From: Prorocentrum cordatum
Taxonomy: Eukaryota; Sar; Dinophyceae; Prorocentrales; Prorocentraceae
Assembly (NCBI GenBank): GCA_963575745.1
Contig: CAUYUJ010014266.1
Span: 354,610-418,609 of the forward strand
Direction: 5' to 3'
Length of the DNA stretch: 64,000 nucleotides
Of the stretch, positions 40,996-51,100 are shown piece after piece. Under the pieces are notes generated by a model. It worked only from the letters and a program-made list of their open reading frames with translations, was not told the origin of the DNA and ran no database searches. Numbering within the stretch: the stretch's first letter is position 1; every line of letters begins with the position of its first letter. The position numbers and the translations under genes were made by a program.

Positions 40996-41564
40996 CGAAC
41001 CCCGAAGAGCGACGACGGCGAGGGTCGACGACGTGCGACGACGCGCAACCCGGGGAGCCTCGAGGCCGCGTCGGTGGCCGCCTCCAAATCGCTGCTGCTC
41101 CGCAGCCTGGCGCGCTTGATGTCCCGCGTCCCAGCCTGGAAGCGCCGGTCTTCGTCGTTGCCGTTGTCGTCATCGCTCGTCGCCGCGGCCCTCGCCGCGG
41201 TGTGCGTGCCCTTCGGGCGGCCTTCGGCGGCTCTTCGGCACGCCCTCGGTGGCCATCGGCGGCTTTCGGCGGCCCTCGGCTGCCCTTCGGCTGCTCTTCG
41301 GCGGCCCCTCGGCGGACCCTCGGCTGGGCCTTGGCGGGCCGTCGACCGATCAGGCGGGCCCTCGGCGGCCTTCGGCTGCTGTCGTGGTCGTCGTCTCTGT
41401 CGCCATCGCCATCGACGTCGCCGTCGTCATGTTCGTTGTGGAAGATCCGTCCGACGAGAGGCCGAAGATCGAGGACCTACAGTCGTAGCTCGAAGACCGA
41501 GGCTGCTTTCGTGCCGCGCTCGCTCGTTGCGGACGTCGACGTCGACGTCGACGTCGCCGATCGA

Positions 41565-41716
41565 TCGAGGGCCGAAGATCGAGGATCGACGATCGAGAAC
41601 CGAAGACCAAGGATCGACAATCTCGACAATCTCGGCAATCGAGATTGTCGAGAATCGACAATCGACAATCGAGGATCGACAATCGAGGATCGACAATCGA
41701 CAATCGAGGATCGAGG
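41565..41716. repeat. GAGGATCGACAATC short tandem repeat
   Basis: Units of 7-14 bases built from ATCGACA and ATCGAGG, including an inverted copy (AATCGAGATTGTCGAG). Confidence 0.85.
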
Positions 41717-42094
41717 CTGTGTCTACAGTATGGGCACGGTTGTTGCCTCCACTGGGCGCCAGCGGAGGCCACGGCTGGATCCGCGCTCCAGGGAAAGCCC
41801 AGAGGGGGGCGTCGACGTCGTCAGCGCTCGTCGCTCGTCGTTGTCGACGTCATCGCTCGCCGTCGCCTCTCGTCGCCCTCCTCCTGGAGAGGGGGGGCTG
41901 GAGGAGGGGGGTCGAGAGGGGAGAAGGTGAAGGGCCGACGGCATCGCTCGCCGTCGTCCCTCGTCGTCGTCCCCGTGGAGGGTAGAGGTGGAGGAGCGGG
42001 GGCAGGGGGGAGGGTAATGAAAAGGGGAATGGTGAGTTCACGATGCGACAGTTCTTTCAGATACTAGACCTCTGGCTCGTCGCTCCGACAGCGA

Positions 42095-42815
42095 TCAAAA
42101 TTTCGGCCAGAGTCCATCAACGATTATCTGCAAATGTTTGCGAATTGTCTTGTTCAAACATTGGCTGTACCCACATGCCTTTTCCGAGGCCACGGGCATG
42201 CGCGGAGGAGACAGGAACCGCATGCTCCGCAAAGCCAGAATTCGCGGCGTTTGTGGCACGCTATAAAACGCGAGGTGTGCAGCCCCCCGCACAGTGGACC
42301 CCGGACCCCACAGCATACCTAAGTAGAGTACCGTTCGAGGGCCCGAGCTTGCAACAAGGAGACGCAAGCAAGTCAGTCGCGAACTGGGCCGCCGAGGACC
42401 GTTTACGAGCAGAGCAAAGCCATCTTCGTTCAAGGCACGCTGCGTACACAAGCGAGCCACTGCGGCAGGGGCGAGCGGGATAATGCGAGGACCTTTTCCC
42501 ACACCGCGCCTGGGACGAAGGTCCACAATCATGCAACCCATTGTCGCTCGAAGAAAACGTAGCCTGACCGTTCCGCACGCTATTCATCAGAAAAGATCCG
42601 AAAACAAATAGCTTCACCGGCACGATACTGCTTAGCAACCTCCCCTGCCAAGAGGCCCGCACGCGCGTCGCCCTCGAACGCCCATGCTGTCCTTTTGGAG
42701 GAGACTCACTGTCAGTCAAGTGCGAACGCACGAACATGGCACGCACCTTGCCTAGGCCGCGCTCCCCCTGCTTGAAGCGCCTGGTGGAACCCCACAAATA
42801 CCTCCGAGGCAGCAC
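42095..42815 (-). pseudogene. Possible remnant of a retroelement ORF
   Basis: The minus strand reads LPRRYLWGSTRRFKQGERGL and GKVRAMFVRSHL, then after a frame change GCMIVDLRPRRGVGKGPRII and NEDGFALLVNGPRRPSSRL. Composition is protein-like but with two overlapping frames and no motif. It may belong with the segment at 42.9-44.8 kb. Confidence 0.2.
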
Positions 42816-42926
42816 CCCTAGGTCGCGTAGATCTACTTAGGGGAAACCAATATGGACCGTTTCATTGATGGTGACATTCACCAACGGCCCCGGTGATCCG
42901 CCTCAAAACAAATCCAAATACCTCTC

Positions 42927-44800
42927 CTAGATACACTGTCTGTCGACGGCCATGGAGCGGGCCCCATCCTCCACAGCCGAACTGCGCTGGGGAGCGCCGC
43001 CGCAGATGAGGATGGACTCGCACGATGAACCCGTTTCCAAGATGGCGCACCCGTCGCCCTCCTCGCCCACAATGAGATCTGAACCGAAGAACCACGTAGC
43101 CCCCTTCCACTGGCGGCACCGCTGTTCATGACGAAGCGAGCAGTCCTCGGCGCCAGAAACACTCGCGCTGCTAACGCTGCGCGAGCGCCCCCGCCGCGCA
43201 CGCGTCGGAGTCGCTGCGTGCCCTGCTGTCTGCGTTCTGCGGGCAGGTCCAGCCGCGGCGAAGGGGCGCCTCGTTAAACGCTTCACCTTTTGGCCAGACA
43301 TCGAGCACTCAGCCGACGACCGAGATCACCCACCTCGAACCTGGCCCTCGGCCTCGCGCGTCCGACCGCAATGACCTCCATCGCGTCTGCCCAGGGCGCG
43401 CACCGCTGGGGGGCCCCCTGGGCGCTCGAGCAAAGAGCGGCAAGACGCGTCGCCAATACCACTTCGCACGCCCTCCCCCCCCTGCAAAATGCCGAGCTGC
43501 TGTCCGCCATGACTGCGCGGGAAAGGAACCCGTCAAATCTGCTAAGATGTCAATCAAGCCCTCGGCGCCGATCATCCGCTCACCAGGGAATCTCCGCTCG
43601 GTGGACTTGGCCCGCGGATCGTCGCTCTCGCCGCCGCCCCACTTCCAGCGGGGCGGGCCACGAAGTTGGGCGCCACCCGTAAAGGAATGACAAGGCAATC
43701 ACTGCACTGATTGGGCCGTGGACGTGCCACGTGCGGTCGGGCACTTGCATAGCGCGCAACTGATCCATCATCCCCAACGAAATCCGAATGGCTGCGGGGC
43801 GCACTTCGCTTGCCGACGCCCAGGGGCGCAATCGCTCCACAACTCCATCGCGCACCCCCGCCGCGGCCGCGTCGCCTGGACTCGGCCCGCGGCCCGCAAG
43901 TCGAGCGCCGTCGCGATGCGCCGCCCCCTCCGATTCGACCCGCAGGCCGCGCCGAGGTCCCCGCGGAGCCCGCGGGGCACTGCACCGAACACGCCGCGCG
44001 CCCGATGGCCGCGGCGCGCCGCCGTCTGGCCCGCAACCCTCTCCAGCCGCCGTGACCTGGCGCTGCCTGCTCGATCTCGCACACACGGAGATCCGTCTTG
44101 CCCGCAAACTAGCCTCGACAACACGCTGAGCCGCGGCGGCCCGAGCAAGCACCCCGTCTGCGCCGAAGTCCACTCCGAGGCACGGGGCCCGGGAGACAGG
44201 GCGCGAGATGCGCCCTTGCCTACACAAGGCGGCCACGATCTGCCCGGCCCGCCTGGCCTCCGAGGCGAGGACTGCGCTCTTGGATGCCACCGCAAGCTGC
44301 TCCTCTGCCAGCAAAAAACAGATGCGCCCGCCAAGCCCCAAGCCAGGACCCCAGTGGGGATTTCCTGCATCCGCCAACTCATTCGCTCAAGGCACCAGCC
44401 CAAATGCAAGGCTGAAGGCATGGGCAGGCCCGGATGCGCTTATCGGAGATGCAGCGCGTCTGACACATCCTGACACACGCGCGCCGTTCCCCAGCCGCGC
44501 GACAGCCGGCGACGCGCGCGCGGCGCGGGGCCCAGCTGCGACAGAAGCCCTGGCGCCGCGCAAAGCTGCAATTCCAGTCTCAGGATAACTGCTGGGAGTT
44601 GAAGCTTGAGCGCCGCATGCACAAGCAGTGCCAACGCCACTGCATCGTATCACGACTGGGCGTTGAGAACAGCGCGCGCGAAACTCCAAGAACGTCACAT
44701 ATTGTTCCATAAAAGGCATTGAGGAACACCTCCCTCGGAACAGAATGACACGCGAGGGCGGCGCCCCAGCTCTCGCATCCTCCTCCGATTCCTCCTTCAT
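42927..44800 (-). pseudogene. Decayed reverse-transcriptase-like element
   Basis: Several minus-strand frames over 1.9 kb carry pieces of what seems one protein. EEQLAVASKSAVLASEARRA and RAPCLGVDFGADGVLARAAA (about 44.1-44.3 kb) resemble the end of the palm and the thumb of reverse transcriptases, where a K.....S and LG.DFG pattern is common in dinoflagellate elements as I remember them. Later pieces read ISAVIALSFLYGWRPTSWPA (43.65 kb) and LIDILADLTGSFPAQSW (43.55 kb). Frames change at least three times. The family assignment is weak. Confidence 0.3.
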
Positions 44801-45420
44801 CCACTCCGTCTTGGGGTACGACGGCGTCCCCAGCCTGGTATTTCATTGCATGGTCCTCAACATCCCTGACCAATGAAACTCGTCCAAGCATCGTTCATGG
44901 AGTTGCTGTGGGGGTACTTTTTTGATTGGCGGCTCCGAGGAAGAGTCCAGGAAGCGGGGCAAGCACGTCTGGGGCACAGGCGAGAGAATTGGTTACGAAG
45001 ACGCGTAGGCCGACGCAACGAGTGCACCTGCAAGAGGCAAAATGCCCCCCTATTACGATGCAAGCGACCCGAGAACGGGGACGCCGGCACCAGACTGGAG
45101 TAGACGGAGAGAAGGCGCACAGTGGCGCCAGCTCAAACCGTGCAGTCCAGAGAGTGCAGGCAGGGGCCAAACAGCCAAGTGGCAGGGCAGTGGGCACGTG
45201 GGGCCGCACCGCTCACCACTCGGAGGCAAGAGAGCGGGGAAGGGGCGGGCAGAAGAGGGGCGGCAGGGGAAGCCTCACTCACCCACTCACTAGAACTCAT
45301 GGGCGCGAGTCGCCGTGAGCCATTGACCAATGCACTGACGTCGATGCAGCCGCGGAGTCCGAACCTAGACTGCTAGACCTGGACTGTGGGGTTACGCGAA
45401 GCGTCTTCTCCGGATCTCAT
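44801..45420. other. Spacer without a recognised gene
   Basis: Mixed-composition DNA; open frames lack codon structure. Confidence 0.3.
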
Positions 45421-45424
45421 AACA

Positions 45425-46275
45425 ATGGGGGGGGGTCTGCTTCTGAGGGGGGTCTAATGTGGGGAGGTCTCGATTTGGGAGCTTTTGTTGCCTGTCTGGG
45501 GGGGGTCTACTTCGGGCTGTCATGCAAAACTTTTGGGGGGGTCTCAATTTTCTCGACATCTGATAAAGGTTTTGGGGGTGCCCAGCTCCCCGCCAGTCGC
45601 CAGCTCCCTGGCGACGACGACGACACCGATGACGACGACGCCTGCGACGACGACGACGACCCCCGCGACGACGACGCCGACGCCATCACCGACGACAACG
45701 ACATCGACCCCTTCGGCGTATTCGTGTCGTCCCCTTCGGCGTGTTCGTCGTCGTCGGTGTCGCCGTCGTCGTCGTCATCGATGTCGTCGGTGTCGTCGTC
45801 GCCGTCGTCGTCGTAGTAGTCGTCGTCCTGGTGTCGACGTCGTAATTGTCGTCGGCGTCGCCATCGTTATCGACGGTGTCGTCGGTATCATCGCCGTCGT
45901 CGCCGTTTTCGTCGTCTGCGTCTTCGTGGTCGTCGTCGTCGTCCTCGCCGTCGTTGTTAGCGCCGTCGCCGTTGTCGGTGTTGTCGTCGGCGTCGTCGTC
46001 GTCGGTGTTATCGTCGTCGTCCGTGTCGTCGGCGCCGTTTTCGTCGGCATCGTCGTCGCGGTCATCATCGGCGTTGTAGTCGTAGCCGTTGTCCGCGTCG
46101 TCGTCACCGGCGTCGTCGTCGCCGTTTTCTCGGGGGGGTCCCAAAATGCATGCCCAGACACTCCTCTTTGGGGGGGGTCCAGATCGAAACGTCAAACGAT
46201 GCTTCTGGGGGGGTCCGAATTTTGGCGCGGTTGCACCGGTCTTGGGGGGGGTCCCAGACCGGCCGTCAAACACTT
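45425..46275. repeat. G7TC-centred repeat split by GAC/GTC triplets
   Basis: Units of about 45-60 bases centred on GGGGGGGTC (for example CTTTTGGGGGGGTCTCAATT) lie at 45,425-45,590 and again at 46,130-46,270. The middle is a triplet block: (GAC)n at 45,610-45,710 switching to (GTC)n at 45,725-46,125. The two triplet halves are reverse complements. Confidence 0.75.
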
Positions 46276-46319
46276 TTTTGACGAGGTCGACTTATCTCCA
46301 AAGTGTAGCTCTGACCGTA

Positions 46320-46470
46320 ACGCCGCGCAAGTTTGTCCTGAAAGTGCGCAACAGGTTCACGGATGGAGGGGTGTCGCTTTCCAAATGCAGCTCTCAGCGG
46401 AACTTCGCGCACAGTCGTCCTACAAGTTCGCAACCGCTTCACGGATGGAGGGGAGGCAGCACTCAAAATG
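46320..46470. repeat. 83-bp repeat with TTCACGGATGGAGGGG
   Basis: The motif TTCACGGATGGAGGGG occurs at about 46,356 and 46,439 with related flanks, and a weaker relative (CTTCACGGCTGGA) at 46,738. Confidence 0.55.
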
Positions 46471-46499
46471 TGGCTCTCTCCTGAGCGCCCCGCACATTC

Positions 46500-47265
46500 G
46501 TTGTACAGTCGAGGCGTGGACCTAAGGAACCCTGAATAAGGAACGAGGCCCCTTTTTCCCATAAGGTCAACCTCGATGTCCTATGGAAAACCCCAGGAAA
46601 ACCCGAGGCAAACTTTGAAACAATCAAGGAACACCGAGCCCCTCCCCAACGAAAAGGGTTCCTTCTTCAGCGCCCCGACTGTAACAATCCCCGGCAGTGT
46701 CACGGCTGGAAGAAGGGCTCACAGATTGTGCCGCAGCTTCACGGCTGGACGGAGACTCCCGATCCAAGCGGGCCAGCCGCCCCAGAGCCGCGAAACACCC
46801 GCCTCGTCATCCTGCAACTCGCCATCGTCCTCGCAGGAGGGAAAATGCACACGTCCGAGCGACGCCAAGGCAACAGTCTGACGCATGGAGCACAGGATCG
46901 CTTCCAACCTCGGGCTCTCGCCTCAGCGCCGCGCCGCGCGCACTCGTGCTGCATGCAGCATCTAGCAAGACAGAGGACTGCTCGTGTTCAAGACGTGGCT
47001 CGCGCCAGACACGTCGCTGAGCACACAGATCTGGAGACTCCACGCGTGCAGCCCTGCACGGATCCAGGGCTTCTTCACGTGGAGCTGCCGCTGGCGCCTT
47101 CCGCGACGTGTGCAGTGGCCACGAGTGTGAGCATGTGCAGAAGAGCTACACGGATGAGGGGGCGGCCCGTCTTCGAGAAGAGGCATATCGCGCAGGAGGC
47201 CTCGCGCCCCTTGCACCTTGCCTCGGCCTCGGCAGCGCCCGCCTCCCGGCCTCCTCGCCTCCTCC
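46500..47265. other. Spacer without a recognised gene
   Basis: Ordinary-composition DNA. No supported gene. Confidence 0.3.
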
Positions 47266-47392
47266 TCCTCGTCCTCCTCCTCCTCTTCCTCCTCCTCGGT
47301 ATCCTCCTCCTTTTCCTCCTCCTCCTCCTAGTCCTCCTCCTCGTCCTCCTCATCGTCCTCCTCCTCTTCCTCCTCCTCCTCATCCTCGACAC
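47266..47392. repeat. (CTC)n microsatellite
   Basis: CTC repeat with GTCCTC interruptions. Confidence 0.9.
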
Positions 47393-47659
47393 CTCGTTGA
47401 ACTGTATGGTCATTGCTTTCGCGTTCCAGACCTCGCGCCCGAAAGATGCAAGGACATCCCTTCTGGCAGAGCGGTGCCCTCGCCAAAATGGCAGGCCCAA
47501 CTGTGCTGGTGTTTCAAGAGGGGCGCGCTTCTTCGAATGAAAAGGAAGACCTGCAGGGGCGTATGAAGAAGAGACCTGGGACGGGAGTATGATTTGCAGC
47601 ATCGCTGCGCAAATTTGCTATATGCTGCTCCTCCTGCTCCTCCCACAACTAATCGAACT

Positions 47660-47708
47660 CTTCCTCTTCCTCTCCTCCTCCTCCTCCTCCTCCTCCTCCT
47701 CCTCCTCC
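47660..47708. repeat. (CTC)n flank of the copia insertion
   Basis: A CTC run that stops at the first base of the 5' LTR and resumes immediately after the 3' LTR at 56,877, so the element interrupted one array. Confidence 0.9.
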
Positions 47709-47777
47709 AGTGAGAATAGTAGGCCCCTGGTACGACTTCAGACATCTCTTGAGGCTTCCTACGTCGCCACCGCCGGA

Positions 47778-47794
47778 TAGGGCAGAGTGCCCTA
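47778..47794 (+). promoter_or_regulatory. LTR hairpin TAGGGCA-GAG-TGCCCTA
   Basis: A perfect 7-bp stem with a 3-base loop lies just before the T-rich box. It could be a transcription or RNA-structure element; its counterpart in the 3' LTR is at 56,796-56,812. Confidence 0.5.
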
Positions 47795-47802
47795 GCTGCT
47801 AC

Positions 47803-47811
47803 TTTTTATAG
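47803..47811 (+). promoter_or_regulatory. Possible TTTT/TATA-like promoter box in the LTR
   Basis: TTTTTATAG. Dinoflagellate promoters have been proposed to use a TTTT-type box in place of TATA, so this is a candidate start-site element. No experimental support is visible in sequence. Confidence 0.35.
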
Positions 47812-47820
47812 CCACGGAAT

Positions 47821-47842
47821 CGTAAACATACTGTGGCTCAAG
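47821..47842 (+). other. Spliced-leader-like sequence in the LTR
   Basis: The bases follow the pattern CGTA-x2-CAT...GGCTCAAG, like the 3' two-thirds of the dinoflagellate spliced leader (CCGTAGCCATTTTGGCTC, then AAG), with two substitutions after CGTA and a 2-base insertion before GGCTCAAG. A copy is at 56,839-56,860. Confidence 0.35.
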
Positions 47843-47859
47843 GCGAGAAAAGCCCGCTT

Positions 47860-47870
47860 TGGTAGCGGAG
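47860..47870 (+). other. Primer-binding site for tRNA-iMet
   Basis: TGGTAGCGGAG begins one base after the LTR. It differs at one base from the complement of a typical eukaryotic initiator tRNA-Met 3' end (TGGTAGCAGAG). Confidence 0.7.
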
Positions 47871-47939
47871 CTATCAAGCTCCGCGGGCCACCCTCCGGTC
47901 GGCCGGCCCTCCGCGCGGCCAGCGCCGCGCGTGCCCGCG

Positions 47940-48110
47940 CCTCCGCAGGCAGATACGACTACTGCAAGTACTAGTGCGCGCTGGACGACCAGTGCGCGAA
48001 GTCCCGCGTGTACGCGGGGTACCACGACGACGACTTCCTCCAAGAGTGCAACGAGTACCGCGGGCACGCGAAGTACCACCAGCACATCGAGGAGGCTCAG
48101 GCGGACACGC
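47940..48110 (+). pseudogene. Host-like coding fragment in the element leader
   Basis: In a frame other than the polyprotein's, the leader reads RYDYCKY, TAG (47,972-47,974), CALDDQCAKSRVYAGYHDDD, FLQECNEYRGHAKYHQHIEE, AQADTPDL. Nearly every codon ends in G or C, unlike the polyprotein, whose third positions are mixed. A possible TCCGCAG acceptor precedes it. It looks like a captured piece of a host Cys-containing protein, broken by one stop. The source gene is not recognised. Confidence 0.4.
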
Positions 48111-48164
48111 CTGATCTACGGCACTGTTTTCTACTACTTGTACTTTGTTTTTTGTGGCGCCGAC

Positions 48165-51100
48165 ATGGCGCACCAGCAGCAAGGCGGCGACAGACAGCAA
48201 GGCACGCTTCAGCTCGAGGAGTTCACGAAGTTCGTTCCACCGGGCTGGCGCCCGCATGTCAGAGGTTACACGTTCCGACGATATATGCAGAAGCTGAAGC
48301 TGTGGTGGAGGATCACCGAGGAGAATCAATATGAACGGATCGGCCCGCTGATAGTCTCACGACTTCAGGGCGCGCCCTTCACCGCAGCCATGTCATTCAC
48401 TCACGTACGACACGGAGTTCAGTATCGAGGAGATGAAGCTATCGCTCTGCCGGCACAATTGGCCAATCCTCCCCATCAGCAAGAAGATCAACCAGGCATC
48501 AAACACTTCTTGAATCAGCAGAAGGCAATATATGAATTACATGATCAGGATCGAGTTGGCATTGTCTTGGACTCATTCTTCGATTGCCGGAGAGGACATC
48601 ATCAGGATATCCCGACATGGATCTCATCGTTTGAGCTGGCATTCGAAGATGCATGCGAGGAAGGCGGCTTGGTTATGATTGACACAGGCCGCAGTCACTT
48701 CTTGCTGAAGAACAGTGGATTATCAGATAAGAGGCTCGACGATTTGAAATTACACGTGGCAGGTGATTTATCCCAATATCGAGTATTGCAGGGCCTGATG
48801 ATGAGGCTCGGCAAACAGGACCAGGTTGGTCAACACAACGAGTGGGCCTGGTATGGTGAACAGGGAGACGGAGCCGATCCAGACGACATGGTGGAGACCT
48901 GGTATGAGGCCTACAACGACGAGCAATACGAATGGGGCTATGACCAGGATTTCGGCTGGACGGCTACAGCAGATGGTGAATGGTACTTCCAGGAATACGA
49001 TGACATCTGGGCCAAGTACGATGACAGCGGCGAGATGACGGAGTACTACGAGGCAGAGCAAGACGACAACGACACCTACTACGGTGGCAAAGGATGTGGC
49101 AAAGGCAAGCGTGGCAAGAGCAAAGGCAAAGGTCGAGGACGAGGCGGATTTAGACGGCGCTTTCCCATGAAAGGCAAAGGACGTGGCAAAGGCAAAGGTC
49201 ACAGCGGCAACGGCAACGATCGCATGAGCGGTGCAGGTCAGCGACACGACGGATGTGATATATGTGGAAGCAAATGGCATGATCGAGCTCACTGCCCCGC
49301 CAAGGATCGACAGCAACAGCAGCAGCCGCAGCAGCAGCAGCAGAGCTCGACCTCGACGAAAGGCAAAGGTAAAGGCGGACGCAGCCGTCACTATGCAAAC
49401 GTTGTGGGTCTCTCTACCTCGGACCCGACTGCAGCACAAGCATCCGCAGGATCGAGTTCGGCGACACCACAGATGACAACGAGGCCGCCTGGCTCTTGGA
49501 TCAACGTTGCTACTCCGACTACCTCGACGGCAAGCACAATACCTGTGGAGCGATATCACATGGCTACCGGTTCCGAGTGTGCAGTACCAGAAGGTGGTTC
49601 GTATCAGATCGACGCGGACGAGCCCTCTGACTGGTACACGCAGGCACCAACACCAGAACGGCAGCGACCGGTTCGACCACCCATACTGGGTTCAGCCTCT
49701 CCTTTTCCAGATGATCGAGTCAGCCGGACGCCTCTGAGATCGGTGCTTCGTGACACGACGGCATCATCATCGGCAAGCGAGGCTCCAGCTTTGACGCTGG
49801 CCCAGAAGTTATCTAAGCAGTACGCTTTGGTGGTCATGAAGAACCAGGTGAGCATCACAGGTGGCACTGACAGGAATGACCAGAGGAACTCTTCAGATGA
49901 CAATGACACGATGAACGAATCTACTCAATCATCTAGGATATCTGGTTGTCAGCAGACATTGCCTGCAAAAGCAGATCAATCACTTCAATTGCTTGGTTGT
50001 CCGCAGAGGCCGACATATGATGATCAGCGACACAGCTCATTCCTGGAAGGTAAGAACGGCAACGATGACCCCTACGCGATACTGCATACAGTGAAAGGCA
50101 AGCCTCGACATGGATTGATCGTTGACCCAGGAGCAGCGGAAGGCCTACTTGGCACGGAGACGTTGTTGGAGTGGAACATGGACTTGTATCAGCCTGAAGG
50201 CATCTCCTACAACATCCGGTCTTCTCAGGCGACCTTCACGGGCATCAACGGTCAAGCAGACCCCTCATGTGGCGAGTTTCTCGGACCGATCTGGGTCGAA
50301 GGCATGGCGAAGGGCACCACCTACCAGGCGGACATGATAGGCGGTCCTGGCGCAAGGTGCCCGGGCCTCCTGCCCAACAGCACCATGATCAAGCAAAAGT
50401 GCATCCTGTTCGAGAACATGTATCGCAATGGTGATGGCATCCTGGCGTTCGTACCTGACGATAAAGTCTCTACGATGGCTCGAGTATTGCTGACAGATTC
50501 TGGGCACTATCTTCTACCGATCGACGTGTTCAAGCCTCAGTCAGAGCAAGTGGTAGAGGAGATGGTCAGCCTGATCGAGGAAAGGATATCTAAGTTGTTC
50601 TCAGCATTTGATCATCGCCGGAAGCCCAAGGTTCAGCTACACACGGCCAGTCAACCACAATGCCCCGAAGCGCAGAATCAGAGTGAGATAAGTAAACTGG
50701 CAGCACCTTCAACGACACCGCCATCGAGACAGACGTATGGATCTTATCAGAACAAGGACGCCACAGAGTTCTATGATGTATGGAGACAGTTCGGCAGCAA
50801 CAGATACTCTCAAAATGAATGGCCAAGTAACTTCGAGCATGCAGATTGTCATCGAATGGCTCGAGAGTACGAGTTCATGGACGAGAAGTTTTACACGACA
50901 TCTCGGTTACCGATGATTCGACCAGAACACGTTCGAGACTTCATTCAGCATATGCGTTCAGTAGCTCACAAGACGAGTCTGATGGTGGAAGTCTTTTCAG
51001 GTACCTCTGGAGTTTCTTGTGCAGCCTATCGGAATCACCTGATAACTTTACCACCTATCGACTATCGCTATGGCTGGGATCTACATCGACCAGATCATCA

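Larger units (their letters stand above)
47709..47858 (+). repeat. 5' LTR
   Basis: 150 bases from AGTGAGAATAG to AAAAGCCCGCT. It contains a 7-bp perfect hairpin (47,778-47,794), a T-rich TTTTTATAG box (47,803-47,811) and a GGCTCAAG motif near its end. The ends are not the canonical TG...CA. Confidence 0.95.

Noticed and set aside
40992-41930. Long Arg/Ser/Pro-rich plus-strand frame.
   Set aside because: Built from GAC, CTTCGGC and ATCGACA repeats; no independent coding signal.
12142-47974. Several in-frame TAG codons (12,142; 34,910; 37,728; 47,972) suggesting UAG is read as an amino acid.
   Set aside because: TAG is also the natural-looking terminator of the copia ORF and of the host exons ending at 8,148, 17,493 and 18,384. 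Mutation or local readthrough explains the data better than recoding.
47859-48164. Extension of the copia polyprotein upstream to 47,859.
   Set aside because: That start is a TTG overlapping the LTR border and primer site; the first ATG is 48,165 and the leader frame has low-complexity composition.
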